Shown: piece by piece, positions 55,323 to 62,671 of the stretch
Layout of the letters: each line of letters starts with the position of its first letter
Position numbering within the stretch: the first letter of the stretch is position 1
Assembly (NCBI RefSeq): GCF_014190775.1
Contig: NZ_JACHVP010000001.1
Span: forward strand, 806,001-870,000
Direction: 5' to 3'
DNA from: Leifsonia aquatica
GTDB lineage: Bacteria > Actinomycetota > Actinomycetes > Actinomycetales > Microbacteriaceae
Length of the DNA stretch: 64,000 bases
Made by a program: the position numbers and the translations under genes
Notes under the pieces: model-generated
Told to the model about the DNA's origin: nothing
The model's database searches: none
The model's input: the letters and a program-made list of their open reading frames with translations, nothing else

Positions 55323-57034
55323 ACGGCTTCCGCCTCCCGCTCGGCGAATGGGCCGACCACGTCGTCGACTTCGTGACCACCACGCTCGGCGGCTTCTTCG
55401 ACGTCATCCGGATGATCTTCACCGGCATGTTCGACGGGATGGACTGGCTGCTCCAGACCCCGCCGTTCTGGGCCATCATCCTCATCTTCGCCGTGCTGGC
55501 CGTGTGGCTGCGCGGCTGGATCTTCGGCGTGGGCACGGTCGTCGGACTGCTCGTCATCGCGAGCGTCGACCAGTGGTCGAACGCCATGGACACGCTGGCG
55601 CTCGTGCTCGTCTCGGCCGCCATCGCGATCGCGATCAGCGTGCCGCTCGGCATCCTGGCCGCCCGGTCCAAGACCGCCTCGGCGATCATCCGCCCCGTGC
55701 TCGACTTCATGCAGACGATGCCCGCGTTCGTCTACCTGATCCCGGCCCTCATCCTGTTCCGCGTCGGCGTCGTGCCGGGCATGGTCGCGACGATCGTGTT
55801 CGCGATGGCGCCGGGCGTGCGCCTGACCGAGCTCGGCATCCGCGGCGTGGACAAGGAGCTGGTTGAGGCCGGGCGCGCGTTCGGCTCGCCGCCGCGCCGC
55901 ATCCTGCGCCAGATCCAGCTTCCGCTCGCGATGCCGTCCATCCTGGCCGGCGTCAACCAGGTCATCATGCTCTCGCTCTCGATGGTCGTCATCGCCGGCA
56001 TGGTCGGCGCGGGCGGGCTCGGGCGCGACATCGTCCAGGCGCTCAGCCGGGTGGATGTGGGGCTCGGCTTCGAGGCCGGCGTCTCCGTCGTGATCCTCGC
56101 GATCATCCTCGACCGCCTCACCGCCTCGGTCGGCCGCGCGCGCCTGCGCATGCCCAAGCGTGCCCTCGCCGTGCTCGGCGCAGCCGTGCTTGTCGCGGTC
56201 GGCGGCACGGCCGTGACGGCCGCCTCCACCGCCTCCACCGGCGACAAGGGCACCGTGAAGGTCGCCGTCTTCAACGGCTGGCCCGAGGGCGAGGCCGCCT
56301 CGTACCTCTGGAAGCACGTGCTCGAGAAGGAGGGCTACACCGTGGACTTCGAGTACGCGGATGCCGGCCCCGCCTTCGCCGGTCTCTCCACCGGGGACTA
56401 CGACGTGGCGTTCGATGGCTGGCTGCCGACCACCCACGAGGCGTACATGAAGAAGTACGGCTCGAAGCTCGCCGACCTCGGTGCGTGGAACACGGAAGCC
56501 AAGCTCACCATCGCCGTGAATAAGGACGCGCCGATCGACTCGCTTGACGAGCTCGCCGCGCACTCGTCCGACTTCGGCAACCGCCTCGTCGGCATCGAGC
56601 CGGGCGCCGGCCTCACGCAGGCGACGCAGGACAAGGTCATCCCGGGCTACGGCCTCGGCTCGATGGACTTCGTCACCTCGTCGACGCCGGCCATGCTGGC
56701 CGAGCTGACCGCCGCGATGAAGAAGGGCGACGACGTCGCCGTGACCCTGTGGCGCCCGCATTGGGCCTACGACGAATTCGACCTCAAGGACCTCAAGGAC
56801 CCGAAGGGCGCGCTCGGCGAGGCGGAGTCCATCCACTCGATCGGCAGCGCGGACTTCGCCAAGAAGTTCCCGGAGGTCGCAGGCTGGGTGAAGGGCTTCT
56901 CGCTCGACTCCGACCTGCTCTACTCGCTCGAGAACGTCATGTTCAACAGCGGCGCGCAGTCGTCGCAGTACGACGGCATCGTGTCGAAGTGGATGGACGA
57001 GCACGCCGAGTACGTGGAGTCGCTCACCTCGTAG
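55319..57034 (+). CDS. Betaine-type ABC importer permease fused to its substrate-binding protein
   Basis: A 571-residue fusion. Residues 1-280 are a ProW/OpuAB permease with about six helices and the EAA-type loop VEAGRAFGSPPRRILRQIQLPLAMPS. Helix ALAVLGAAVLVAVGGTAVTAA then anchors a C-terminal OpuAC-like binding domain (about 290-571: TVKVAVFNGWPEGEAASYLW, DVAFDGWLPTTHEAYM, LTIAVNKDAPIDSLDEL, VAVTLWRPHWAYDEFDL), rich in the tryptophans that cage quaternary ammonium groups. The transporter would be complete with the preceding ATPase. GTG start overlaps that gene's stop. The last 11 bases overlap the convergent lipase gene. Confidence 0.92.
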   Translation: MNGFRLPLGEWADHVVDFVTTTLGGFFDVIRMIFTGMFDGMDWLLQTPPFWAIILIFAVLAVWLRGWIFGVGTVVGLLVIASVDQWSNAMDTLALVLVSAAIAIAISVPLGILAARSKTASAIIRPVLDFMQTMPAFVYLIPALILFRVGVVPGMVATIVFAMAPGVRLTELGIRGVDKELVEAGRAFGSPPRRILRQIQLPLAMPSILAGVNQVIMLSLSMVVIAGMVGAGGLGRDIVQALSRVDVGLGFEAGVSVVILAIILDRLTASVGRARLRMPKRALAVLGAAVLVAVGGTAVTAASTASTGDKGTVKVAVFNGWPEGEAASYLWKHVLEKEGYTVDFEYADAGPAFAGLSTGDYDVAFDGWLPTTHEAYMKKYGSKLADLGAWNTEAKLTIAVNKDAPIDSLDELAAHSSDFGNRLVGIEPGAGLTQATQDKVIPGYGLGSMDFVTSSTPAMLAELTAAMKKGDDVAVTLWRPHWAYDEFDLKDLKDPKGALGEAESIHSIGSADFAKKFPEVAGWVKGFSLDSDLLYSLENVMFNSGAQSSQYDGIVSKWMDEHAEYVESLTS

Positions 57035-58220
57035 CGTCGGGCGTCCCGCTCACTCCGACGGCGTGCAGCCAGTCGAAGAGGGAGCGGAGCGAGCGCAGCG
57101 CGACGGTGGCGTGCGTCGCACCGGGGATCCGGTCGTACGTCACCGTCGTGCCGTCCGCCTTCGCGGCCGCAACGAACGTGTCGGTCGCGGAGGGGCGCAC
57201 CAGCTTGTCGCTCTCGCCCTGCGCCACGAAGAGCGGCATCGCCAGCGCGGTGCCGCCCGGCGTGTTCTGCGCGAGCAGCCCGGCCCAGGGTTCGGCCGTC
57301 TCGGGATCCGAGGTGAGGAACCGGCCGACCAGCGGCTGGGCGATCGTGTGCAGCTCCTTGTTCTGCGAGAGCAGGCAGAGCTCGTTCATCGCCGGTAGCG
57401 CGGTGATCGCGTGCGGGGTCAGGATGCTGTCGAGCGGCTCGTCGTAGACCGTCGAGTACGCCTGGAACGCGTAGGAGCCGATCGTGACGCCCGAGACGTC
57501 GCCGATGTCGTCGCGCAGCAGCGAGGCGAGGTCCGTGGCGGGCGCGGCCACGGCCGCCGCGCGCACGTCGAGCTCGGGCGCGTACGTGTGCGCGAGCTGC
57601 GCGGCGAAGAGCACCGCCTGCCCGCCCTGCGAGTGCCCCCACAGCACGACCCGGTCGCTGCCGTCCTCGCCGAGCACGGCGCGGGCGGCACGCGCGGCGT
57701 CGAGCACGTTGCGACCCTCGGTGTCGCCGACGAGGTAGGAGTCGGGGCCGGCGGTGCCCATCCCGGTGTAGTCCGTGTAGACCACGGCGTACCCGCGGTT
57801 CAGGAAGTCGGTGAGCCCCTCGACGCTGTCGTACGGGTCGACGGACCGCGAGGGCGCGCAGTCCTCGGCGACGCCGGTCGTGGGGTGGCCCCACGAGACG
57901 ATCGTGCGTCCTCCCGCGGGTGCGGGGGAGTCGGGCACGACCAGCAGCCCCGAGTTCACGACCGGACGGCCGTTCAGATCGGTCGAGTGGAACAGGATGC
58001 GCGTCGCGACGGAGCCGGCGGGCGCGCCGAGCGTGGGTGCCGAGCGGATGACGGCGCCCGGACCGCCTGCGGGCAACGGGTCGGGCTGCTCGTAGAACCG
58101 GGCGACGGCCGGGGCCGAGGCGGCGTCGTCTTCGAGCCGCTCCGCCTGGACCGGCGTGCACGCGGCCAGGAGCCCGACGACGGCGAGCACCGTCAGCGCG
58201 CGGGTGGCTCGTCTGATCAC
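57024..58220 (-). CDS. Secreted lipase-family (LIP) lipoprotein
   Basis: A 398-residue alpha/beta hydrolase of the secretory lipase family. The signal peptide ends in a lipobox LLAACTPV (Cys20). The nucleophile elbow is VVLWGHSQGGQAVLFAA with catalytic Ser; Asp and His of the triad probably lie in AQGESDKLV and GATHATVALRS. A lid-like insertion includes PATDLASLLRDDIG. Such enzymes hydrolyse lipids or esters outside the cell. GTG start: TAGGCT lies exactly six bases before it, implying leaderless mRNA. It is divergent from the AlaX-like gene. Confidence 0.9.
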   Translation of the reverse strand: MIRRATRALTVLAVVGLLAACTPVQAERLEDDAASAPAVARFYEQPDPLPAGGPGAVIRSAPTLGAPAGSVATRILFHSTDLNGRPVVNSGLLVVPDSPAPAGGRTIVSWGHPTTGVAEDCAPSRSVDPYDSVEGLTDFLNRGYAVVYTDYTGMGTAGPDSYLVGDTEGRNVLDAARAARAVLGEDGSDRVVLWGHSQGGQAVLFAAQLAHTYAPELDVRAAAVAAPATDLASLLRDDIGDVSGVTIGSYAFQAYSTVYDEPLDSILTPHAITALPAMNELCLLSQNKELHTIAQPLVGRFLTSDPETAEPWAGLLAQNTPGGTALAMPLFVAQGESDKLVRPSATDTFVAAAKADGTTVTYDRIPGATHATVALRSLRSLFDWLHAVGVSGTPDATR

Positions 58221-58267
58221 GGCGTCAGCCTACTGGCCGCTGCGCGGACTCCACGTACGCTGGGGGG

Positions 58268-59143
58268 ATGACCCTCCCGCGGACCGACACGGTCGTCACC
58301 TACCCCGACGGCGCTCTCACCTCCACCGGAACCGTCGTCCACACGGCGCCGCTGCCCGACGGGCGCACCGCCGTCGTGCTGGACCGCACCGCGTTCCACG
58401 CCGTCGACCCGGTGTGGCCCGACCAGCCCGCGGACGTCGGGACCCTGTCCGTCGACGGCCGTTCCCGCCCGATCGTCGACGCTGTGGTCGGGGCGACCGA
58501 CGGCGAGACGTTCCACGTCGGCGACGCGCCCGCGCGCACCGGCACCGAGGGATGGGCGTTCGTGGTCTGCCACCTCGTCGACGACGCGACCGGCATCGAG
58601 ACCGGCACGACCGTGACGGTCGACGTCGATCCGGAGGTGCGCCGTGCGCTGTCCGCCGGACACACCGCCTGCCACCTCGCCTCGCTCGCCCTCAACGAGG
58701 CGCTCGCGCCGCTGTGGACGAAGGAGGTGCCCGGCGACGGCCGCGGACGTCCCGACTTCGACCGGCTGGCGATCGTGTCGTCCCGCATCCTCCCGGACGG
58801 CTCGCGCGACGAGTACCGCATCGGCAAGAGCCTGCGGAAGAAGGGCTTCCCCGCGGCCGAGCTTCCCGGCCGCCTCGACGAGGTCGTCGCCGCGGCGAAC
58901 GCGCTGCTCGCCGACTGGGTCGCGTCCGGCGCCCCGGTGTCGGTGCAGCGGGAGTCCGACGGCCTCGGCGACCGGCGCCTGTGGACGTGCGCGCTGCCCG
59001 ACGGCACGGCCTCGATCCCGTGCGGCGGCACGCACCTGCGCTCGCTGGCCGAGCTCGCGGCCGTGGAGATCGCGCTGGAGGCCGCGGAGGCCGACGGCGC
59101 CCTGACCGTCGTCATGACCACGACGGCGCGCCCGGCGCGGTAG
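58268..59143 (+). CDS. AlaX-like free-standing tRNA-editing/metal-dependent hydrolase
   Basis: A 291-residue protein resembling the editing domain of alanyl-tRNA synthetase. The zinc-binding motifs are HTACHLASLALN (H-x3-H) and CGGTHLRSLAEL (C-x3-H). The N-terminal beta-barrel-like part (TVVTYPDGALTSTGTVVHTA, LDRTAFHAVDPVWPDQP) matches AlaX-L-like proteins, which hydrolyse Ser or Gly mischarged on tRNA-Ala. TACGCT lies six bases before the ATG, so it is probably leaderless, with a run of six G between. It is alone and divergent from the lipase gene. Confidence 0.83.
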   Translation: MTLPRTDTVVTYPDGALTSTGTVVHTAPLPDGRTAVVLDRTAFHAVDPVWPDQPADVGTLSVDGRSRPIVDAVVGATDGETFHVGDAPARTGTEGWAFVVCHLVDDATGIETGTTVTVDVDPEVRRALSAGHTACHLASLALNEALAPLWTKEVPGDGRGRPDFDRLAIVSSRILPDGSRDEYRIGKSLRKKGFPAAELPGRLDEVVAAANALLADWVASGAPVSVQRESDGLGDRRLWTCALPDGTASIPCGGTHLRSLAELAAVEIALEAAEADGALTVVMTTTARPAR

Positions 59144-59190
59144 ATAGGACACGGCCCGAGAAGGGGCGACCCGGCCGCTCAGCGGCAGGC

Positions 59191-59952
59191 TCAGTGCGGC
59201 AGGAACGGCAGCGCCACCGCGAGCAGCCCCAGCCCGGCGGCGATCGCCCAGCCGACACGCACGAACCGGGCGCTGCGCACCTCCCTCTCGATCACCGCGA
59301 ACCGGTCGGCGACGTCGGTCCGCGGGTCGGCCGCGCGCCACGTCCCGGGTGCGTCGACGAGCCGGGTGACGGCTTCCACCGTGTCTGCGTCGAGGACTGC
59401 GGGCCGGCGCATCAGCCAGCGGGCGAGGGCCTCACCGCGGACCACGTCGACGGCGCGCGGATGCGCGCGCACCCGCAGCTCCTTCGCGCCGAGGATCGCG
59501 ACCACAGCGCGCACGGGAGCCTCGATGCCCGCGGCGGTCAGCAGGCCGCGCACCCGCGAGGTCTCCAGGTCGGCGTTGCGCAGGTAGGCGGTCTTGGCGC
59601 CGTTGACGAGCAGCGCGCGATCGGCGACCCAGACGCGGGCGCCGCGGTGATGCTTCGTGTTGACGACGAAGACGCCGCCCGGGCCCACCACCAGATGGTC
59701 CAGGTCCGCGTCCCCGTTCCCGACGGGCAGCGCGTGGAAGACGCGCCACCCGCCGGGCAGGTGGGCGAGGCGGGCGCCGATCTCGCGCTCGCCGAGCGCG
59801 CCGACGAACCAGGGGACCGTCTCGTCCGCCAGCGGCGTCACCCCGAGGGCGCGAGCGAGCGGGGAGCGAGGAGGGGCGGCGTCGTGCAGGCGCACGACCT
59901 GCGCCATCACCGCCGCGCCGGGTGCCCGGTCGCTCATCCGCCCGCTGTCCAT
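59191..59952 (-). CDS. NERD-domain protein with C-terminal membrane anchor
   Basis: A 253-residue protein. Residues about 50-160 form a nuclease-related (NERD) domain: GALGEREIGARLAHLPGGWRV, then DADLDHLVVGPGGVFVVNTKHH with the Asp/Lys pattern of restriction-endonuclease-like folds. The C-terminus (SARFVRVGWAIAAGLGLLAVAL) is a single membrane helix. The role of such proteins is unknown; DNA processing is a guess from the fold. TAGCGT lies six bases before the ATG at 59952, supporting this start over an internal ATG 15 bases further in. Convergent with the AlaX-like gene. Confidence 0.82.
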   Translation of the reverse strand: MDSGRMSDRAPGAAVMAQVVRLHDAAPPRSPLARALGVTPLADETVPWFVGALGEREIGARLAHLPGGWRVFHALPVGNGDADLDHLVVGPGGVFVVNTKHHRGARVWVADRALLVNGAKTAYLRNADLETSRVRGLLTAAGIEAPVRAVVAILGAKELRVRAHPRAVDVVRGEALARWLMRRPAVLDADTVEAVTRLVDAPGTWRAADPRTDVADRFAVIEREVRSARFVRVGWAIAAGLGLLAVALPFLPH

Positions 59953-60016
59953 CGCGCCACGCTATCCGGGGCGCGACCGGCCCGGGAGTCCCCACTCCGG
60001 GCCGCTCCGGGGCGGC

Positions 60017-60199
60017 CTACCCCTGGTCGGGGGAGCCGGATCCCGGCAGCCGCTCCTCGAGCGAGTCGTTGCGGTCGGCCACGGCCTCCAGCTGGTCCTC
60101 CGGCGTCTGGCCGAGGCCCGACACCGCCTCGGCCAGAGCCTCCGCGCGCGTCAGGTCCTCATCGTCGTCGTCGGTGCGGAATTCGTCTCGATCGGTCAT
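60017..60199 (-). CDS. Small acidic hypothetical protein
   Basis: A 60-residue, very acidic and probably disordered or helical protein (MTDRDEFRTDDDDEDLTRAE, ending DSLEERLPGSGSPDQG). I do not recognise a family. TACTGT lies seven bases before the ATG on this strand, so it has a leaderless promoter of its own, back to back with that of the plus-strand small gene at 60239. Codon use fits expression. Coding status is probable, not certain. Confidence 0.55.
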   Translation of the reverse strand: MTDRDEFRTDDDDEDLTRAEALAEAVSGLGQTPEDQLEAVADRNDSLEERLPGSGSPDQG

Positions 60200-60238
60200 A
60201 CGGCGCACAGTACGCGCCCCGGGAGTAGCATGCGCCCC

Positions 60239-60502
60239 ATGAGCCGCATCGAAACCGGGATCGTCTCCTACACCGTCTCCGGCGACTACTTCGCCCGCGT
60301 CGGCGCCGACTTCGACACCGAGGCCGTCGACGACGCCATCCTCGCCGAGCTCAACCGGCGCCTGCCCGACGGCGTGATCGTCGAACGCAGCGGCAAGGTG
60401 CTGGCCGAGGAGGCGCAGGCCGACGTGGCGCGGAACCTCGACTGGGGTGCGCTGCTCGCCGACATCGACGTGGATCAGATCCTCGCCGAGCACGGGCGCT
60501 GA
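60239..60502 (+). CDS. Small hypothetical protein
   Basis: An 87-residue soluble protein, not recognised. It begins MSRIETGIVSYTVSGDYFAR and is rich in acidic residues, with short helices predicted in DDAILAELNRRLPDGV and ALLADIDVDQILAEHGR. TAGCAT lies seven bases before the ATG, giving a leaderless message. Its promoter overlaps that of the acidic gene on the other strand, so the two may be co-ordinately or mutually exclusively expressed. A longer open frame upstream has no support. Confidence 0.6.
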   Translation: MSRIETGIVSYTVSGDYFARVGADFDTEAVDDAILAELNRRLPDGVIVERSGKVLAEEAQADVARNLDWGALLADIDVDQILAEHGR

Positions 60503-60554
60503 CCGGGGCCCACGCCGGCCGCTCCGTCAGCGCGTAGTCTTCACCGCGCCTTCT

Positions 60555-61946
60555 TCATCGCGCCTTCTTCACCGCGTCGAAGGCGGCGAGGGCGGCCCTT
60601 CGCGTTTCCGCGAGGTCGACGATGGGCTCCGGATAGCCGGCCGTGTCCCACTCCGGCACCCAGCGCCGCACGTAGTCGCCGTGCGGGTCGAACTTGGTGC
60701 GCTGCAGCTCGGGGTTGAAGACGCGGAAGTAGGGCGCCGCGTCCGCGCCGCTGCCCGCGACCCACTGCCAGTTGAACGGGTTGCTCGCCGGGTCGGCGTC
60801 GACCAGGGTGTCCCAGAACCACTGCTCGCCCCGCCGCCAGTCGATCAGCAGGTTCTTGATGAGGAACGACGCGACCACCATGCGCACGCGATTGTGCATC
60901 GTTCCCGTTGTCCACAGTTCCCGCATCCCCGCGTCCACCAGCGGGATGCCGGTGCGACCCTGGTGCCAGGCCCGGAGAGCCGCAGGGTGCAGGCGGGGCC
61001 AGGGGAAGGAGTCGTACTCGCGATGGATGTTGACGGTGGCCAGCTCGGGATGGGCGAAGAGCGTGTGGTAGGCGAACTCGCGCCAGCCGAGCTCGCTGAC
61101 GAAGGTGCTCGCGCCCTCCGCGTTCGCCCGGTCGCGGGCCTCGGCGGTCGCGTGCCAGACCTGGTGCGGGCTGAGCTCGCCCCAGCGCAGGTGTGGCGAG
61201 AGCCGGGAGGTCGCGTCGATGCCGGGCGCGTCCCGGTCGTCGCGGTAGCGGGCCACATCCTCGTCGAGGAACGCGGCGAGGCGTCGCCGGGCGGAGCGCT
61301 CGCCCGGCTCCCACGCCTCGCGCAACCCGCCGGCCCAGTCGGGGTCCGTCGGCAGCAGAGCGAGGTCGTCGATGCTCTCACCGTCGACGGGGTCGGCCGC
61401 CGTCAGCTCCTGCGGGGCGGGGAGGGGCTTGCGGGGCGGGGGAGCCGCGAGGCAGGCGCGCCAGAACGGTGTGTAGACCGAGAACGGGGTCCCCGCGCCG
61501 GTTCGGATCGTCCACGGCTCGAACAGCAGGGAGGCGGCGAAGCTCGCGGCCTCGAGCCCGCCGTCGCGGGCGGCGGTCTTGATCGCCTCGTCGATGCGGC
61601 GCTCGGCTCCGCCGTAGCGGCGGTTCCAGAACACCGCGCCGGCGCCGGAGTCCCGCAGCACGTCCGCGACGACTCGCTCGGCCGGCCCGCGCCGCACCGT
61701 CAGGCGCGCGCCGAGCCGGTCGAGCTCCTCGGCCAGCGCGGTGAGCGAGTGGTGCAGCCACCACCGCGCGGCGCCGCCGGGAGGCCGCACGCCCTCCGAC
61801 TCGACGTCCCAGACGTAGAGGCAGAGCACGGGGCGTCCCGAATCGGCGGCCGCGCGCAGAGCCGGGTTGTCGGCCACGCGGAGGTCGTCGCGGAACCAGA
61901 CGACGACCGGGGCGTGCTCCCGGTCGTCGCGGGTGGCCGCGTTCAC
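60555..61946 (-). CDS. phr: Deoxyribodipyrimidine photolyase (class I CPD)
   Basis: A 463-residue light-dependent DNA repair enzyme that splits cyclobutane pyrimidine dimers using FADH-. The N-terminal antenna domain starts APVVVWFRDDLRVADNPAL. The FAD domain has TSRLSPHLRWGELSPHQVW, GWREFAYHTLFAHP and the active-site segment MRELWTTGTMHNRVRMVVAS continuing to LLIDWRRGEQWFWDTLVDAD, then NWQWVAGSGADAAPYFR. The ATG overlaps the stop of the metallo-hydrolase gene, so the two are coupled. The last codons lie in a 14-base tandem duplication (60545-60571). Confidence 0.94.
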   Translation of the reverse strand: MNAATRDDREHAPVVVWFRDDLRVADNPALRAAADSGRPVLCLYVWDVESEGVRPPGGAARWWLHHSLTALAEELDRLGARLTVRRGPAERVVADVLRDSGAGAVFWNRRYGGAERRIDEAIKTAARDGGLEAASFAASLLFEPWTIRTGAGTPFSVYTPFWRACLAAPPPRKPLPAPQELTAADPVDGESIDDLALLPTDPDWAGGLREAWEPGERSARRRLAAFLDEDVARYRDDRDAPGIDATSRLSPHLRWGELSPHQVWHATAEARDRANAEGASTFVSELGWREFAYHTLFAHPELATVNIHREYDSFPWPRLHPAALRAWHQGRTGIPLVDAGMRELWTTGTMHNRVRMVVASFLIKNLLIDWRRGEQWFWDTLVDADPASNPFNWQWVAGSGADAAPYFRVFNPELQRTKFDPHGDYVRRWVPEWDTAGYPEPIVDLAETRRAALAAFDAVKKAR

Positions 61947-62581
61947 AGGTCGATGGTGTCGCCGGGCTCCAACGGGAAGTGCTCGCCGCCGTTCTGCTCC
62001 GTCGCCCAGGCGATGCGGGCGTTCGACATGTCCTTGCCCGCTCGCGAGAGCACCATCTCGTGCGTGGGGAAGCTGCGCTTGGGCTTCACCGCGAGCACGT
62101 AGTCGATCACTTCGGCGACCTTCATCCAGGGCGCGCCGGCCGGTGCCGCCAGTACATCGACCTCGATGCCCTCGGGGATCGTGAACGAGTCGCCGGCGTA
62201 GTAGAGCTGGCCGTTGATCAGCACGCCGAGATTGTCGACCGTGGGGATGCTCGAGTGGATCACGGCGTGCGTCCCGCCGAAGAACTGCAGGGTGAACGGG
62301 TCGGCCTCCACGGTGTCTCCGGCGTGCACGACCGTCACGTCGAAGTCCGCCGCCGCCCGGGCGACGCCCTCGGGGGCGAAGATCTTCGCGTCCGGGTTCA
62401 TGTCGAGCACCCGCTTGAGCTGCTCGGGGGTCCAGTGGTCGGCGTGCTCGTGCGTGATGACGACGGCGACCGTGTTGGCGGTGTCGGTCAGGGGCGTCGT
62501 GAAGCTGCCCGGGTCGACGAACAGCTTCCTGCCGGAGTCTTCGAGGAGCAGGGCGGCGTGTTCGAACTTCGTGAGTCTCAT
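61943..62581 (-). CDS. MBL-fold metallo-hydrolase
   Basis: A 212-residue metallo-beta-lactamase-fold hydrolase of the UlaG/YtnP-like type. The metal site is VITHEHADHW (HxHxDH), with a further His in FFGGTHAVIHSS, Asp in QLYYAGDSFTIP and a final His in FPTHEMVLS. The family includes L-ascorbate-6-phosphate lactonase and various nucleases or lactonases; substrate unknown here. Translationally coupled to the photolyase gene downstream, and divergent from the copper ATPase gene. Confidence 0.88.
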   Translation of the reverse strand: MRLTKFEHAALLLEDSGRKLFVDPGSFTTPLTDTANTVAVVITHEHADHWTPEQLKRVLDMNPDAKIFAPEGVARAAADFDVTVVHAGDTVEADPFTLQFFGGTHAVIHSSIPTVDNLGVLINGQLYYAGDSFTIPEGIEVDVLAAPAGAPWMKVAEVIDYVLAVKPKRSFPTHEMVLSRAGKDMSNARIAWATEQNGGEHFPLEPGDTIDL

Positions 62582-62641
62582 GTCACTAGGAAATACCGAT
62601 CCGGCGGAGCGTGCAAGCCGACCGTTCCGGGGTGGTGGAAT

Positions 62642-62658
62642 ATACCCGGGAGGGGTAT
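62642..62658. promoter_or_regulatory. CsoR-like copper operator
   Basis: ATACCC and GGGTAT flank five bases (GGGAG), matching the G-tract dyad within TA-rich ends recognised by CsoR-type Cu(I) repressors. It lies 13 bases before the start of the P-type ATPase gene. No csoR gene is in the window, so the repressor would be encoded elsewhere. Confidence 0.65.
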
Positions 62659-62671
62659 CGTTCGGGATGAC

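Noticed and set aside
60545-60571. 14-base tandem duplication (CGCGCCTTCTTCA unit) at the photolyase stop
   Set aside because: It only changes a few C-terminal residues and looks like ordinary slippage; no functional consequence can be argued.
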